A stretch of DNA of 64,000 bases, taken from Pelagibacterium limicola. GTDB lineage: Bacteria > Pseudomonadota > Alphaproteobacteria > Rhizobiales > Devosiaceae. The DNA lies in NCBI RefSeq assembly GCF_015694405.1, contig NZ_JADQDB010000002.1, positions 496,001-560,000 on the forward strand. The letters are read 5' to 3'. This document shows positions 7,804 through 14,990 of this stretch, piece by piece. Position 1 is the first letter of the stretch; every line of letters starts with the position of its first letter. Below the pieces are notes generated by a model, which was not told the DNA's origin, ran no database searches, and saw only the letters and a program-made list of their open reading frames with translations. The position numbers were made by a program, and so were the translations under genes.

Positions 7804-7829
7804 AATGGCAAAGAGCGCCAATATGTTCC
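7804..7829 (-). promoter_or_regulatory. Variant EcfG-type promoter (GGAAC-N17-CATT)
   Basis: GGAAC (7829-7825) and CATT (7807-7804) on the minus strand, 17 bases apart, lie 32 bp before the SDR start, in the gap between ligD and the SDR gene. It would uncouple SDR-topoisomerase IB from the ku-ligD operon. Confidence 0.4.
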
Positions 7830-7835
7830 CTGCAG

Positions 7836-10286
7836 TCAGAGCTGCTCCAGAAGCGCTTTCGTAATGGCCTGACTAACCTTGGCGTAGCCCGGCCAGGGGG
7901 ATGGCCCCTGGGCCCGCACCGCAGCTGTCGCAAGCGAGAAGCCGTTGGCCCGTTCAAGCGTTTCCACCTCCTCCCAACTCACCGGAACCGCAACCGGCGC
8001 CCCTTTCCGCGCGCGCGTCGAAAAAGGCGCAACGGCCGTCGAGCCACGCTCATTGCGCAAATAATCGATGAAAAGTTTGCCCTTGCGGGCCGCTTTGGAA
8101 AGCGTGGCGGTAAACCGGTCGGGTTCGTCCCGAGCCATTTTGCGCGCGAATCCGGCCGCGAAAGCCTTCACCTCCCGCCATTCCGTCCGGCGCGTGAGCG
8201 GCACAATGACATGAATGCCCTTTCCGCCTGTCACCATCGGAAAGCTCTCCAGCCCCATTGCCTTGAGCCGATCCCGGATATCGAACGCCGCGCGCTTGAC
8301 GTCGGAGAAGTCCAACCTCTCGTCTGGATCGACGTCGAACACCAACCGGTCGGGCTTCTCGAGGTTGTCGACCCGCGAGCCCCAAATGTGGAATTCAAGA
8401 ACTCCCATCTGAACCCCGGCCAGCAACCCGGCAAGATCGCGCAGATAGCGATAGGTGGTTTTCCCGCCCGATTTTTCAGTGATCTGGACCGGAAGCATCC
8501 CTTGCGGGAACCCTCCGGTATCGTGCTTCTGGAAAAAACAGGCTTTGGCACGTCCTTCGGGACAGCGGACGAGGCTGAGCGGGCGGTCCCTGACGTGGTC
8601 CAGCATGGCCGGTGCCACCGCCGCGTAATAGGCCGCAAGCTGGCCCTTGGTTACACCTTGTTCGGGGAACAGAACCTTGTCTGCGCTCGAGAGCTTGATG
8701 CCCACTTTGTGCGCATCTTCGACGCCTATTTCGCTCGTCAGCGGAATCTCGTCCGCTGCGGTGGTGGCCGTCTCCATGCCGATACCTTTCGCCGGTTTGT
8801 CTTCCCTCAGTCCCAGGAAGGAAGGATGACGAAGCGCACCGTCATCGGTAAGTTCGGTATAGGCAATCTCAACGACGAGATCGGGCCGTACCCAACGCGC
8901 GCTCCGCGCGATTTGCCCGGGCACCCCATCGAGCGGGGGTGACTTGCGCGCCCGCTTCCCGAGCCGTCCTTGCAGATCTTCGCGGGCGATTTCGTCAAAG
9001 CCGGTTCCCACGCGGCCCCGGTACACAAGTTTGCCGCCCTCCTCAGTCGCCAGAAGAAGCGATGCAAAACCACCCTGACGCTTGTCCGACGGCGACCAGC
9101 CAACGACGACAAATTCCTGGCGCAGCGTGCATTTGATCTTGAGCCAGGACTTGGTCCGCGCCGAAACGTATCGAGCGGCCCCGTCCTTGGCAATTATGCC
9201 TTCGTGGCCCGCCTGGCAGATCGCGTCGAAAACCTCCTGACCCTTGCCGGAGATCGTTGGCGAAAACTGCAAGGAATCGTGCCTCGCTCGTTTGCCGATG
9301 AGTTTCTCCAGCGCCTTCTTGCGCTCGGTCAGTGGGCGATCGCGCAAGTTCTTGCCATCGAGCTCCAGCAGATCGAAGGCGAAAAAAACGAGTGGCCCGC
9401 CATCCGAAAGATGCTTCTTGAGCACGGAAAAGCTCGTTCCGCCCTTGGGGCCGAACGCGCATATCTCCCCGTCGATCAATGCACTTTTTGTTTTAAGTCT
9501 CTCCAATGCCGGCACGACATGCCCGAACCGGTCAGTCCAATCCAGCCCGCTGCGGGTGAAGAGTCGCACGTGCCCATCGCTGACCGCGGCAATGCAGCGA
9601 TACCCGTCATATTTCATTTCGAACAGCCAGTTAGCCCCGACCGGTACGCTGTCGACCAGAGTGGCAAGCTGAGGCTTTACGAAATCCGGCAGGGTTTTGG
9701 TGCTCCGGCGCGGCTTTCCCGTAGCGATCTCTTCCATCTTGCGCCCGGTTTCGACGCTCTTGTCGGCTTGGAGGATGTCCTCGCCGCCCGCGAAATCGTC
9801 GCGCTCCTTGATAAGCAGCCAGTTCTCCCGTTTATCGCCCTTCTTTTCCCGCATGCGGATGAGCGCCCATCCGCCCTTCATGCGCTCGCCTTCGAGGCGG
9901 AACTTGAGCCTGCCCGACTTCAACCCATCGTCCGGGTCGCCTTCGGGCTCCCATTCCCCGCGATCCCACAACATCACGGTTCCCCCGCCATACTCACCTT
10001 CCGGGATCGTACCCTCGAAGCTGCCGTAATCGATGGGGTGGTCTTCGGTGCGCACGGCGAGGCGCTTTTCCGCCGGATCCGAGCTCGGCCCTTTGGTGAC
10101 GGCCCAGCTCTTGAGCACGCCATCATGTTCGAGCCGAAAATCGAAATGCAGCCGCCGCGCATCGTGCTTTTGGACAACGAACATGCGCCCCCCAGCCTTC
10201 TTGCCTTTGCGCCCTGCCGGCTCGCGCGTCTTCGCGAAATCCCGCTTTTGCCGATAGTCTTTGAGGAGGTCGGAGGGATCGGCCAT
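7836..10286 (-). CDS. ligD: ATP-dependent DNA ligase D (multifunctional end-joining enzyme)
   Basis: This 816-residue three-domain enzyme is used with Ku to repair double-strand breaks by non-homologous end joining. The order is 3'-phosphoesterase (about residues 1-180; metal ligands in HDARRLHFDFRLEHD), then ATP-dependent ligase (about 200-510; adenylated Lys225 in EMKYDGYR), then primase-polymerase (about 535-810; the catalytic acidic motif is DVDPD). This phosphoesterase-ligase-polymerase order is the one common in rhizobia. The ATG lies only 2 bp after the ku stop, with a weak ribosome site, suggesting translational coupling. All three domains look intact. Confidence 0.97.
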   Translation of the reverse strand: MADPSDLLKDYRQKRDFAKTREPAGRKGKKAGGRMFVVQKHDARRLHFDFRLEHDGVLKSWAVTKGPSSDPAEKRLAVRTEDHPIDYGSFEGTIPEGEYGGGTVMLWDRGEWEPEGDPDDGLKSGRLKFRLEGERMKGGWALIRMREKKGDKRENWLLIKERDDFAGGEDILQADKSVETGRKMEEIATGKPRRSTKTLPDFVKPQLATLVDSVPVGANWLFEMKYDGYRCIAAVSDGHVRLFTRSGLDWTDRFGHVVPALERLKTKSALIDGEICAFGPKGGTSFSVLKKHLSDGGPLVFFAFDLLELDGKNLRDRPLTERKKALEKLIGKRARHDSLQFSPTISGKGQEVFDAICQAGHEGIIAKDGAARYVSARTKSWLKIKCTLRQEFVVVGWSPSDKRQGGFASLLLATEEGGKLVYRGRVGTGFDEIAREDLQGRLGKRARKSPPLDGVPGQIARSARWVRPDLVVEIAYTELTDDGALRHPSFLGLREDKPAKGIGMETATTAADEIPLTSEIGVEDAHKVGIKLSSADKVLFPEQGVTKGQLAAYYAAVAPAMLDHVRDRPLSLVRCPEGRAKACFFQKHDTGGFPQGMLPVQITEKSGGKTTYRYLRDLAGLLAGVQMGVLEFHIWGSRVDNLEKPDRLVFDVDPDERLDFSDVKRAAFDIRDRLKAMGLESFPMVTGGKGIHVIVPLTRRTEWREVKAFAAGFARKMARDEPDRFTATLSKAARKGKLFIDYLRNERGSTAVAPFSTRARKGAPVAVPVSWEEVETLERANGFSLATAAVRAQGPSPWPGYAKVSQAITKALLEQL

Positions 10287-10288
10287 CG

Positions 10289-11125
10289 TCAGCTCGCTTT
10301 CCGGGCCCGCGGTGAGGGCTTCTTTTTACCGCCTGACTTTTCGAGACTCGATTTGAGAGCGCCCATCAGGTCGATGACATTGCCCTTTTCCTGTGCCGCT
10401 GACGGGTCTTCCTTGTTGGACCTTATCTTTTTGCCGCGGCTTTTGATTTTCTTGTCGACGACCGCCCGTAGCGCTTCACGGTAATGGTCCTTGAATTGAC
10501 CGGCGTCGAAAGGTGCGGACTTGCGTTCGATAAGTTCGGTCGCGACTGACACGAGGTCCTTTTCGGCCGCGGCCTTCTTGATCGAGGAAAAGAACGGGTC
10601 GGATTTGCGGATTTCATCCTCGTAGTGCAGCGTTTCCAGCAACATCCCGGAGCCGCACGGCTTGAGCGCCGTCAGGTATTCCCGACCCCGCAGGGCGATT
10701 TGACCGAGACCAACCGTCTGGGTCTTGCGCAGCGCATCGCGGACGACGCGAAATGCGTCCTCGGCCAGTTCATCCTGCGGCACCACATAATAGGCTTTGT
10801 CGAAATAGATCGGGTCGATATCGCAGGCACCGACGAACTGGACGAGTTCGAGCGTCTTGCGCGTCTTGAGCTTGACCGCGTCGATCTCAGCGTCGGTGAG
10901 CAGAACGTAGCTGCCCTTTTCGTATTCGAATCCCTTGATGATTTCGTCGGCATCAACTGGCCCGATGCCCGGCACGACTTTCTCGTATTTGACCGGCTTT
11001 CCCGATGGCTCGTGAATCTGGCGGAAGGCCAATCGCGCGCCCGCTTTGGAGGTCGAGTACAACTCGACCGGAATGGCGACGAGCGAAAGGCGGATCTGGC
11101 CTTTCCAAATGGGGCGCGAGACCAT
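10289..11125 (-). CDS. ku: Ku protein, DNA end-binding
   Basis: This 278-residue bacterial Ku forms a homodimer ring that threads onto DNA ends and recruits LigD. It begins with the typical segment RPIWKGQIRLSLVAIPVELY and includes the beta-barrel bridge region (about residues 20-210). It ends with a Lys/Arg- and Ser-rich tail (about 240-278) of the kind that binds DNA and modulates end threading. The gene starts 2 bp after the upstream acidic-protein gene and ends 2 bp before ligD, so the three form one operon, apparently transcribed from the EcfG-type promoter at 11626-11650. Stress-sigma control of ku genes is known in Sinorhizobium. Confidence 0.97.
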   Translation of the reverse strand: MVSRPIWKGQIRLSLVAIPVELYSTSKAGARLAFRQIHEPSGKPVKYEKVVPGIGPVDADEIIKGFEYEKGSYVLLTDAEIDAVKLKTRKTLELVQFVGACDIDPIYFDKAYYVVPQDELAEDAFRVVRDALRKTQTVGLGQIALRGREYLTALKPCGSGMLLETLHYEDEIRKSDPFFSSIKKAAAEKDLVSVATELIERKSAPFDAGQFKDHYREALRAVVDKKIKSRGKKIRSNKEDPSAAQEKGNVIDLMGALKSSLEKSGGKKKPSPRARKAS

Positions 11126-11127
11126 TT

Positions 11128-11592
11128 CTAGTATTTGGCCGGAGGGTCGCTGGCCGGGAAGGACTCGTCCACAGACTCGTCGACTTCGTCCCAGTCATCC
11201 GCATCGTCACGGGTAGAATCTGGGCCGGCCGGCCGGACCTGTACGTCCGCTTCTGCAGGACCTGCGGGTTCGGCATCCTTGAAGGCGGCCGCTCGCGGCC
11301 GGTCATCTTCGTCTTGTTCGTCTTGATCAACGGGTCCGGGAGCCGCACCGACTGGCCGCTCGTCGGCAATTTCCCTCGCCTTGTCCCATCCCGGCGCATT
11401 GTCCAGTCGCGAATTGTCATCGAGCCCCGGCAGATCGCCCTGCACCTCCATTGCTGAGCGGGGTTCCGCAGGTTCTTCGCGAACCGGGTGCCGCGCGGAA
11501 TCGTGACTTTCCCGTATGGCGTCGATTTCCTCCGCTTCTGTTTGCTGTCGGGACCGCGAATCGGGGCCCATCGCACGCGTTTTGTCGGACAT
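11128..11592 (-). CDS. Small acidic, probably disordered protein at the head of the ku-ligD operon
   Basis: This 154-residue protein is very rich in Asp, Glu, Pro and Arg, has no hydrophobic segment and is probably unstructured. It ends in WDEVDESVDESFPASDPPAKY; the DESFPASDPPA element resembles a short conserved C-terminal motif in many small alphaproteobacterial proteins, none with a known role that I can name. Two ATGs in tandem (11595 and 11592) follow GGAG; the second has the better spacing. It is the first gene of the operon with ku and ligD, with only 2 bp between coding regions. A role in end joining or as a stress-protective acidic protein is possible but not shown. Confidence 0.75.
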   Translation of the reverse strand: MSDKTRAMGPDSRSRQQTEAEEIDAIRESHDSARHPVREEPAEPRSAMEVQGDLPGLDDNSRLDNAPGWDKAREIADERPVGAAPGPVDQDEQDEDDRPRAAAFKDAEPAGPAEADVQVRPAGPDSTRDDADDWDEVDESVDESFPASDPPAKY

Positions 11593-11625
11593 CATTTTTC
11601 TCCGCTCTTGGATTCGGTGAAAACT

Positions 11626-11650
11626 AACGCTGGAGAAATCGACATGTTCC
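11626..11650 (-). promoter_or_regulatory. EcfG/RpoE2-type promoter (GGAAC-N16-CGTT)
   Basis: GGAAC (11650-11646) and CGTT (11629-11626) on the minus strand are 16 bases apart, 33 bp before the acidic-protein gene. It is the likely promoter of the three-gene end-joining operon. Confidence 0.7.
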
Positions 11651-11670
11651 GGGGCTCATTGCAGCCCGGT

Positions 11671-11696
11671 GGAACCTCCTGGAGCGGTTGTCCATT
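11671..11696 (+). promoter_or_regulatory. Variant EcfG-type promoter (GGAAC-N17-CATT)
   Basis: GGAAC at 11671-11675 is followed after 17 bases by CATT (11693-11696), 23 bp before the start of the 94-residue protein gene. It is divergent from the end-joining promoter in the same gap. Confidence 0.4.
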
Positions 11697-11719
11697 CCGC
11701 AATCAGAGCGGAGAACACC

Positions 11720-12004
11720 ATGACTGACGGCGCCATGAGCATTGAGGATATCGAGGGACGACTTGCCGCGCAGCGCCAACTCCTGCAATGGCTATTGGCA
11801 AGAACCGTCACTTCATCCGAAATTTACGAAGATCTGCTGCTCCATATCGATGCCGGATCGGTCCCACTCGACCACCAGGAAGATCCCGGCGCCGTTCCTA
11901 CGGCTGCTTTCGCAACGTTCGCAGCCACGTCCATCGAAATGCGCGCACTACTCGAGCCGCTCAAGTCCCGGTTTGCAGACGGGACGGAGAGCCCGAAGAA
12001 ATAA
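11720..12004 (+). CDS. Hypothetical protein, 94 residues
   Basis: The product is a small soluble, mostly helical protein (MTDGAMSIEDIEGRLAAQRQ at the N-terminus; a long central helix QLLQWLLARTVTSSEIYEDLL). No signal peptide, membrane helix or known motif was recognised. The ATG at 11720 has GGAG 7 bases upstream; the longer frame has no such site. It lies divergent from the end-joining operon and has a variant stress-promoter element upstream, so it is probably part of the same stress regulon. Confidence 0.65.
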   Translation: MTDGAMSIEDIEGRLAAQRQLLQWLLARTVTSSEIYEDLLLHIDAGSVPLDHQEDPGAVPTAAFATFAATSIEMRALLEPLKSRFADGTESPKK

Positions 12005-12027
12005 ACAAGCCCCGCCTCACTGCCCCA

Positions 12028-12192
12028 TCAATGATTCCGGTAATCGTGAGGACGCGCTCCGCTATACGGCCTCCCTTGTTCCCTGGGGCGACGGCGCCCT
12101 TCGATTACGCCCGCAAAAATGATGATGCCCATCATCCCGACGAATACGAGGCCAGCAATGGCCAAAAGGCCGATCAAAAAATTCAGTTCCAA
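12028..12192 (-). CDS. Small membrane protein, 54 residues, TTG start
   Basis: The open frame has a textbook AAGGAG box 6 bases before a TTG codon at 12192. This gives MELNFLIGLLAIAGLVFVGM and onwards: one strongly hydrophobic helix (about residues 4-30), then a basic tail ending in HDYRNH. The helix-plus-basic-tail layout suits a single-pass inner-membrane peptide with a cytoplasmic C-terminus. The family is unknown. A degenerate GGAAC-N16-CTTT element lies 64 bp upstream. The TTG start, short length and lack of a recognised family make this a moderate-confidence call. Confidence 0.55.
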   Translation of the reverse strand: MELNFLIGLLAIAGLVFVGMMGIIIFAGVIEGRRRPREQGRPYSGARPHDYRNH

Positions 12193-12255
12193 GGCACTCT
12201 CCTTAGGCAGGACCCCAACCGCCCGCAATGCGGAGCGGTTGCGGTTTTCTACTCC

Positions 12256-12280
12256 AAAGCGAGAAACCCGCAGCGGTTCC
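12256..12280 (-). promoter_or_regulatory. Weak EcfG-like promoter candidate (GGAAC-N16-CTTT)
   Basis: GGAAC (12280-12276) and CTTT (12259-12256) on the minus strand, 16 bases apart, lie upstream of the 54-residue membrane protein gene. Only the TT of the -10 core matches, so this is weak alone and is noted because of its neighbours. Confidence 0.25.
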
Positions 12281-12427
12281 GCAACGCGAACGTGGAGCCG
12301 ATCCAGCCTGCCTCGATTATCATATGTCATGAGGGGAAGAGGCGGCGGCAATGCCGCTGGCCTGGCCCGCAACCATTCCATTCCCCGCCCGTTGGGCTAC
12401 ACCTTTTACGCCAACTGGAGCGACACA

Positions 12428-12943
12428 ATGAAAAATCCGGATGAGGTTCTTTCGGTCTTCGTTACGGGATTGAAAAATGCGCATGCGATGGAAAAACAAG
12501 CGCTCTCGATCCTCAAACCCCTAGCATCTAGGATCGAAAACTACCCTGACCTAAAGAACCGCATTGAGCGCCATATTACCGAGACGGAAGGACAAATATC
12601 CCGTCTCGAAACGATCCTTGACGAAGTGGACGAAAAGCACTCCGGGTTCAAGGACGCCGTCCTTTCGATGGGCGGAAGTATGGCGGCACTTTCCCACGCC
12701 GCGGCGAGCGACGAAATTCTCAAGGATACGTTCGCCAACTATGCTTTTGAGCATTACGAGATTGCCGCCTACAAGTCCCTCATCGACCTGTCCCGTCAAC
12801 TCGATGGCAATACAATATGGCCCCTGCTCGAACAGAACTTGCAGGAGGAGGAAGAGATGGCCAACTGGATCGGAGATCACATCGGCGCCGTCACCGAACG
12901 GTATACCGAATTGAGGTCGATGGACGCTCAGGCCAAACGCTGA
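12428..12943 (+). CDS. Ferritin-like DUF892 (YciF/YciE) family protein
   Basis: This 171-residue all-helical protein belongs to the DUF892 ferritin-like family (PF05974). Pairs of acidic and His residues suited to a di-iron site lie in four helices: NAHAMEKQAL, IERHITETEGQISRLE, FEHYEIAAYKSLI and EQNLQEEEEMANWI. E. coli YciE and YciF are stress-induced members; whether they oxidise iron or protect DNA is unsettled. The ATG at 12428 has GGAG 8 bases upstream. I found no clear GGAAC element in front of it. Its 3' end overlaps the convergent 104-residue protein by 16 bp. Confidence 0.9.
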   Translation: MKNPDEVLSVFVTGLKNAHAMEKQALSILKPLASRIENYPDLKNRIERHITETEGQISRLETILDEVDEKHSGFKDAVLSMGGSMAALSHAAASDEILKDTFANYAFEHYEIAAYKSLIDLSRQLDGNTIWPLLEQNLQEEEEMANWIGDHIGAVTERYTELRSMDAQAKR

Positions 12944-13242
12944 CCGTCAACCCCAGTTAACCCCTCGAGCACCGCGCGCGGTCCCTCGGGGGGATAACCG
13001 GCGTCTTCGACCAACGATACGCCATAGAGCTTGTCGTCGGTGAATGCGCTCGTGCGCACCGAGAAAATATCGTTGTTTTCCTTTTTGCCTGCCGTTACGC
13101 CCGCTTCCGCTTCTGCGGCAACCAGGCGAGCGTCCCCACTGGAATGCGCGCGCACCAGCACGTGGCCTTGATATGCGCTCATCCTCCATCCCGGATCGCT
13201 ACGCTCAGCGATCGGATAAAGCCGATAAATCCGCGTTTCCAT
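12928..13242 (-). CDS. Hypothetical protein, 104 residues
   Basis: This small soluble protein begins METRIYRLYPIAERSDPGW and has a compact alpha/beta look (GHVLVRAHSSGDARLVAAEAEA in the middle). No motif of known function was recognised. The ATG follows GGGAG. It is the last gene of a likely operon with the 57-residue membrane protein and the DUF2934 protein, whose promoter is the EcfG-type element at 13795-13819. The 3' end runs 16 bp into the end of the DUF892 gene on the other strand. Confidence 0.75.
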   Translation of the reverse strand: METRIYRLYPIAERSDPGWRMSAYQGHVLVRAHSSGDARLVAAEAEAGVTAGKKENNDIFSVRTSAFTDDKLYGVSLVEDAGYPPEGPRAVLEGLTGVDGQRLA

Positions 13243-13269
13243 CGGTGAACTCCCTTTGTCTCAAGGGCC

Positions 13270-13443
13270 TTACGGCAGCATCATCACCGGAACGAGGCAA
13301 ATAGCGAAAATCACGCCAATCAGCCCAACTCCAACCCACAACGGGGCGAGGACACCCCCGCCCGGAGAAGACGTTGGGACCTCGGGAGGAGCGAACTGTC
13401 GCCGGTGCCGGTACCGGGTAAAATCTATGACTTTGTGTTCCAC
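13270..13443 (-). CDS. Small tail-anchored membrane protein, about 57 residues
   Basis: The frame encodes a basic N-terminal part (VIDFTRYRHRRQFAPPE), a Gly/Pro linker and one C-terminal hydrophobic helix (VGVGLIGVIFAICLVPVMML). The GTG at 13443 is preferred because it lies 10 bp after the stop of the DUF2934 gene; another GTG at 13473 inside that gene would add 10 residues. The ribosome site is weak for both. The gene lies between two members of a probable stress operon. Function is unknown. Confidence 0.55.
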   Translation of the reverse strand: MEHKVIDFTRYRHRRQFAPPEVPTSSPGGGVLAPLWVGVGLIGVIFAICLVPVMMLP

Positions 13444-13453
13444 AGCCTGCGCT

Positions 13454-13762
13454 CTACTTGTTGGTGCGCCCACGTCTCCTCGGCTCGATCGAGCCGTCCG
13501 GTTCGGGATCGCTCATCACATCGCCTTCCAGGGTATTCTCACCGCGTATCGCCTCAAGACCGTCCCTCCCCGCGCCGCGTGAATACTTAATGCCAGGATC
13601 CTCCGACATTTCGTCGCTCAGCCCGGCATCCTCGTTTTCATCGGAGCCGCTCAACTCACGTTCGGCCTGCTTCCAATGATCGAGTTCTCTTCCCTCGGGT
13701 TTACCTTGTTGTTCCCACAACGCGTAGGCGCGCTGGCGTACATTCTCCTGGTCGATATTCAT
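13454..13762 (-). CDS. DUF2934 domain protein
   Basis: The 102-residue protein starts MNIDQENVRQRAYALWEQQG and continues GREL-DHWKQAEREL, the DUF2934 signature of rhizobial small proteins (about residues 8-38). The rest is acidic and low-complexity (SDENEDAGLSDEMSEDPG) with a basic end. Function is unknown; the family is often associated with stress or stationary-phase genes. The ATG at 13762 is chosen for AGGAGG about 7 bases upstream; 64 upstream codons in frame have no support. An EcfG-type promoter lies 32 bp upstream. Confidence 0.85.
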   Translation of the reverse strand: MNIDQENVRQRAYALWEQQGKPEGRELDHWKQAERELSGSDENEDAGLSDEMSEDPGIKYSRGAGRDGLEAIRGENTLEGDVMSDPEPDGSIEPRRRGRTNK

Positions 13763-13794
13763 GGCCGTCCTCCTGGGTGATAGATGCGCTAATA

Positions 13795-13819
13795 AACGGA
13801 TCATTGGCATGGACGTTCC
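13795..13819 (-). promoter_or_regulatory. EcfG/RpoE2-type promoter (GGAAC-N16-CGTT)
   Basis: GGAAC (13819-13815) and CGTT (13798-13795) on the minus strand, 16 bases apart, lie 32 bp before the DUF2934 gene. It is the likely promoter of a three-gene operon. Confidence 0.7.
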
Positions 13820-13888
13820 CTGCCTAGCCGCAGGCCGGCGACCCACGCCTGTATTCGTCAATCCTATGTTAGCGAAAGGCAAGAAAGC

Positions 13889-13913
13889 GGAACGAGCGCT
13901 TCTGCGGGCCGTT
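13889..13913 (+). promoter_or_regulatory. EcfG/RpoE2-type promoter (GGAAC-N16-CGTT)
   Basis: GGAAC at 13889-13893 and CGTT at 13910-13913, 16 bases apart, lie 61 bp before the PRC-barrel gene on the same strand. It is divergent from the element at 13795-13819. Confidence 0.7.
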
Positions 13914-13974
13914 CCATCCTTGAAGGCGACGCCGTTTCGCCACCAATCGAACATTCAAGGAAACTGGAGGAACA

Positions 13975-14898
13975 ATGCCTCATATTTCTCTTCTCGCGCT
14001 CGCCGCCGCAACCAGCATGATGTTTACCGGAGGGGCGATCGCTCAGGAGACCACGCAGGACACCGCGCCACCCGATCCTACGCAGGAAACGGCACCCGTT
14101 CAGACCCTTCCTGCTGAAGGTCAGCCAGACCCGTTGGCTCAGACGGAAGGGCAAGCCGACCAATGTCGCCAGAATATGGCGGCCTTTGCCACCCAATTGA
14201 ACGAAGACCAGTTCTGGATCTCCGGCTGGGCCGGAATGCCGGGTTATGGCTTCACCGACACCACGGCCCCCGTCGCCGAAACCCCTGCGGTTACGGGCGA
14301 GCCGGGACTGGCTGGGATGGGTCAATGGGAGCAGCGTGGTTATGAGTCCCCCCGTCGCCAGATTCAGGTGCTCCACGCCGCAGCGCAGGTCTTCGCCGCG
14401 CAGAACAATCAGGAAGCCTGTGACTATGTACTAGGGCAGTTGGCCTCGACATACGAGCGGTATCGGACCGACCTGGCCGATGCAGGGGTGCAGCCAGTGG
14501 AAATTACCGACTGGCGGCGCGAGCAGATTGCGCTCGCTGAGGGGGTGCAAGATATCGGCACCCTTAACAGGTTTACAGCGAACACCCTGATCGGCGCTGA
14601 CGTTCGGACCCGCGCGGATGAAAATCTGGGTTCGGTCAACGACGTGATCGTGGATCCCGAGTCGGGAGAAATCAGCTATCTGATCGTAGCCCGTGGCGGC
14701 TTCTTCGGCTTTGGTGAAGAGTTGACCGCCGTACCTTGGCAAGCCTTCGCCGCGACGCCAGACTTGGGAACCCTGGTGCTCGACATCGAGCCAGCCCTTC
14801 TCGAAGGGGCTCCGACGACCGACAGCACCTTCTGGACCCAACAGGAGAGCTATCAGGGGCTCATTGAGCAAACCAACCAATACTGGCAGATTCAATAA
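13975..14898 (+). CDS. Exported PRC-barrel domain protein
   Basis: The 307-residue protein has a signal peptide (about residues 1-24, ending GGAIAQ), a Thr/Gln/Pro-rich linker (25-60) and a helical middle region. A C-terminal PRC-barrel (about 198-270; ANTLIGADVRTRADENLGSVNDVIVD is split over its first strands, followed by the ISYLIVARGGFFGFG strand pair) completes it. PRC-barrels bind other proteins or RNA; exported ones in rhizobia are of unknown role and often stress-induced. The ATG follows GGAGG. An EcfG-type promoter lies 61 bp upstream and a terminator-like hairpin follows the stop, so it is a single-gene unit. Confidence 0.88.
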   Translation: MPHISLLALAAATSMMFTGGAIAQETTQDTAPPDPTQETAPVQTLPAEGQPDPLAQTEGQADQCRQNMAAFATQLNEDQFWISGWAGMPGYGFTDTTAPVAETPAVTGEPGLAGMGQWEQRGYESPRRQIQVLHAAAQVFAAQNNQEACDYVLGQLASTYERYRTDLADAGVQPVEITDWRREQIALAEGVQDIGTLNRFTANTLIGADVRTRADENLGSVNDVIVDPESGEISYLIVARGGFFGFGEELTAVPWQAFAATPDLGTLVLDIEPALLEGAPTTDSTFWTQQESYQGLIEQTNQYWQIQ

Positions 14899-14904
14899 AA
14901 TCAG

Positions 14905-14954
14905 ATGCCCTCGTTCGCCTTCCTTCCGGATCAGGCACGGGGGCATTTTGTTTT
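14905..14954 (+). terminator. Probable rho-independent terminator of the PRC-barrel gene
   Basis: A 9-bp stem (14905-14913 with 14938-14946, one G-T pair) closes a long loop and is followed by a T-rich run (TTTTGTTTT). It starts 7 bp after the stop codon. The long loop lowers confidence. Confidence 0.5.
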
Positions 14955-14990
14955 CTGCATAACATGCTAACGCCGCGGGTGACCTGAGTA

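Noticed and set aside
8970-10484. Plus-strand open frame of 504 codons
   Set aside because: It lies wholly opposite ligD and the end of ku, whose domains and motifs are clear; it is a high-GC antisense shadow.
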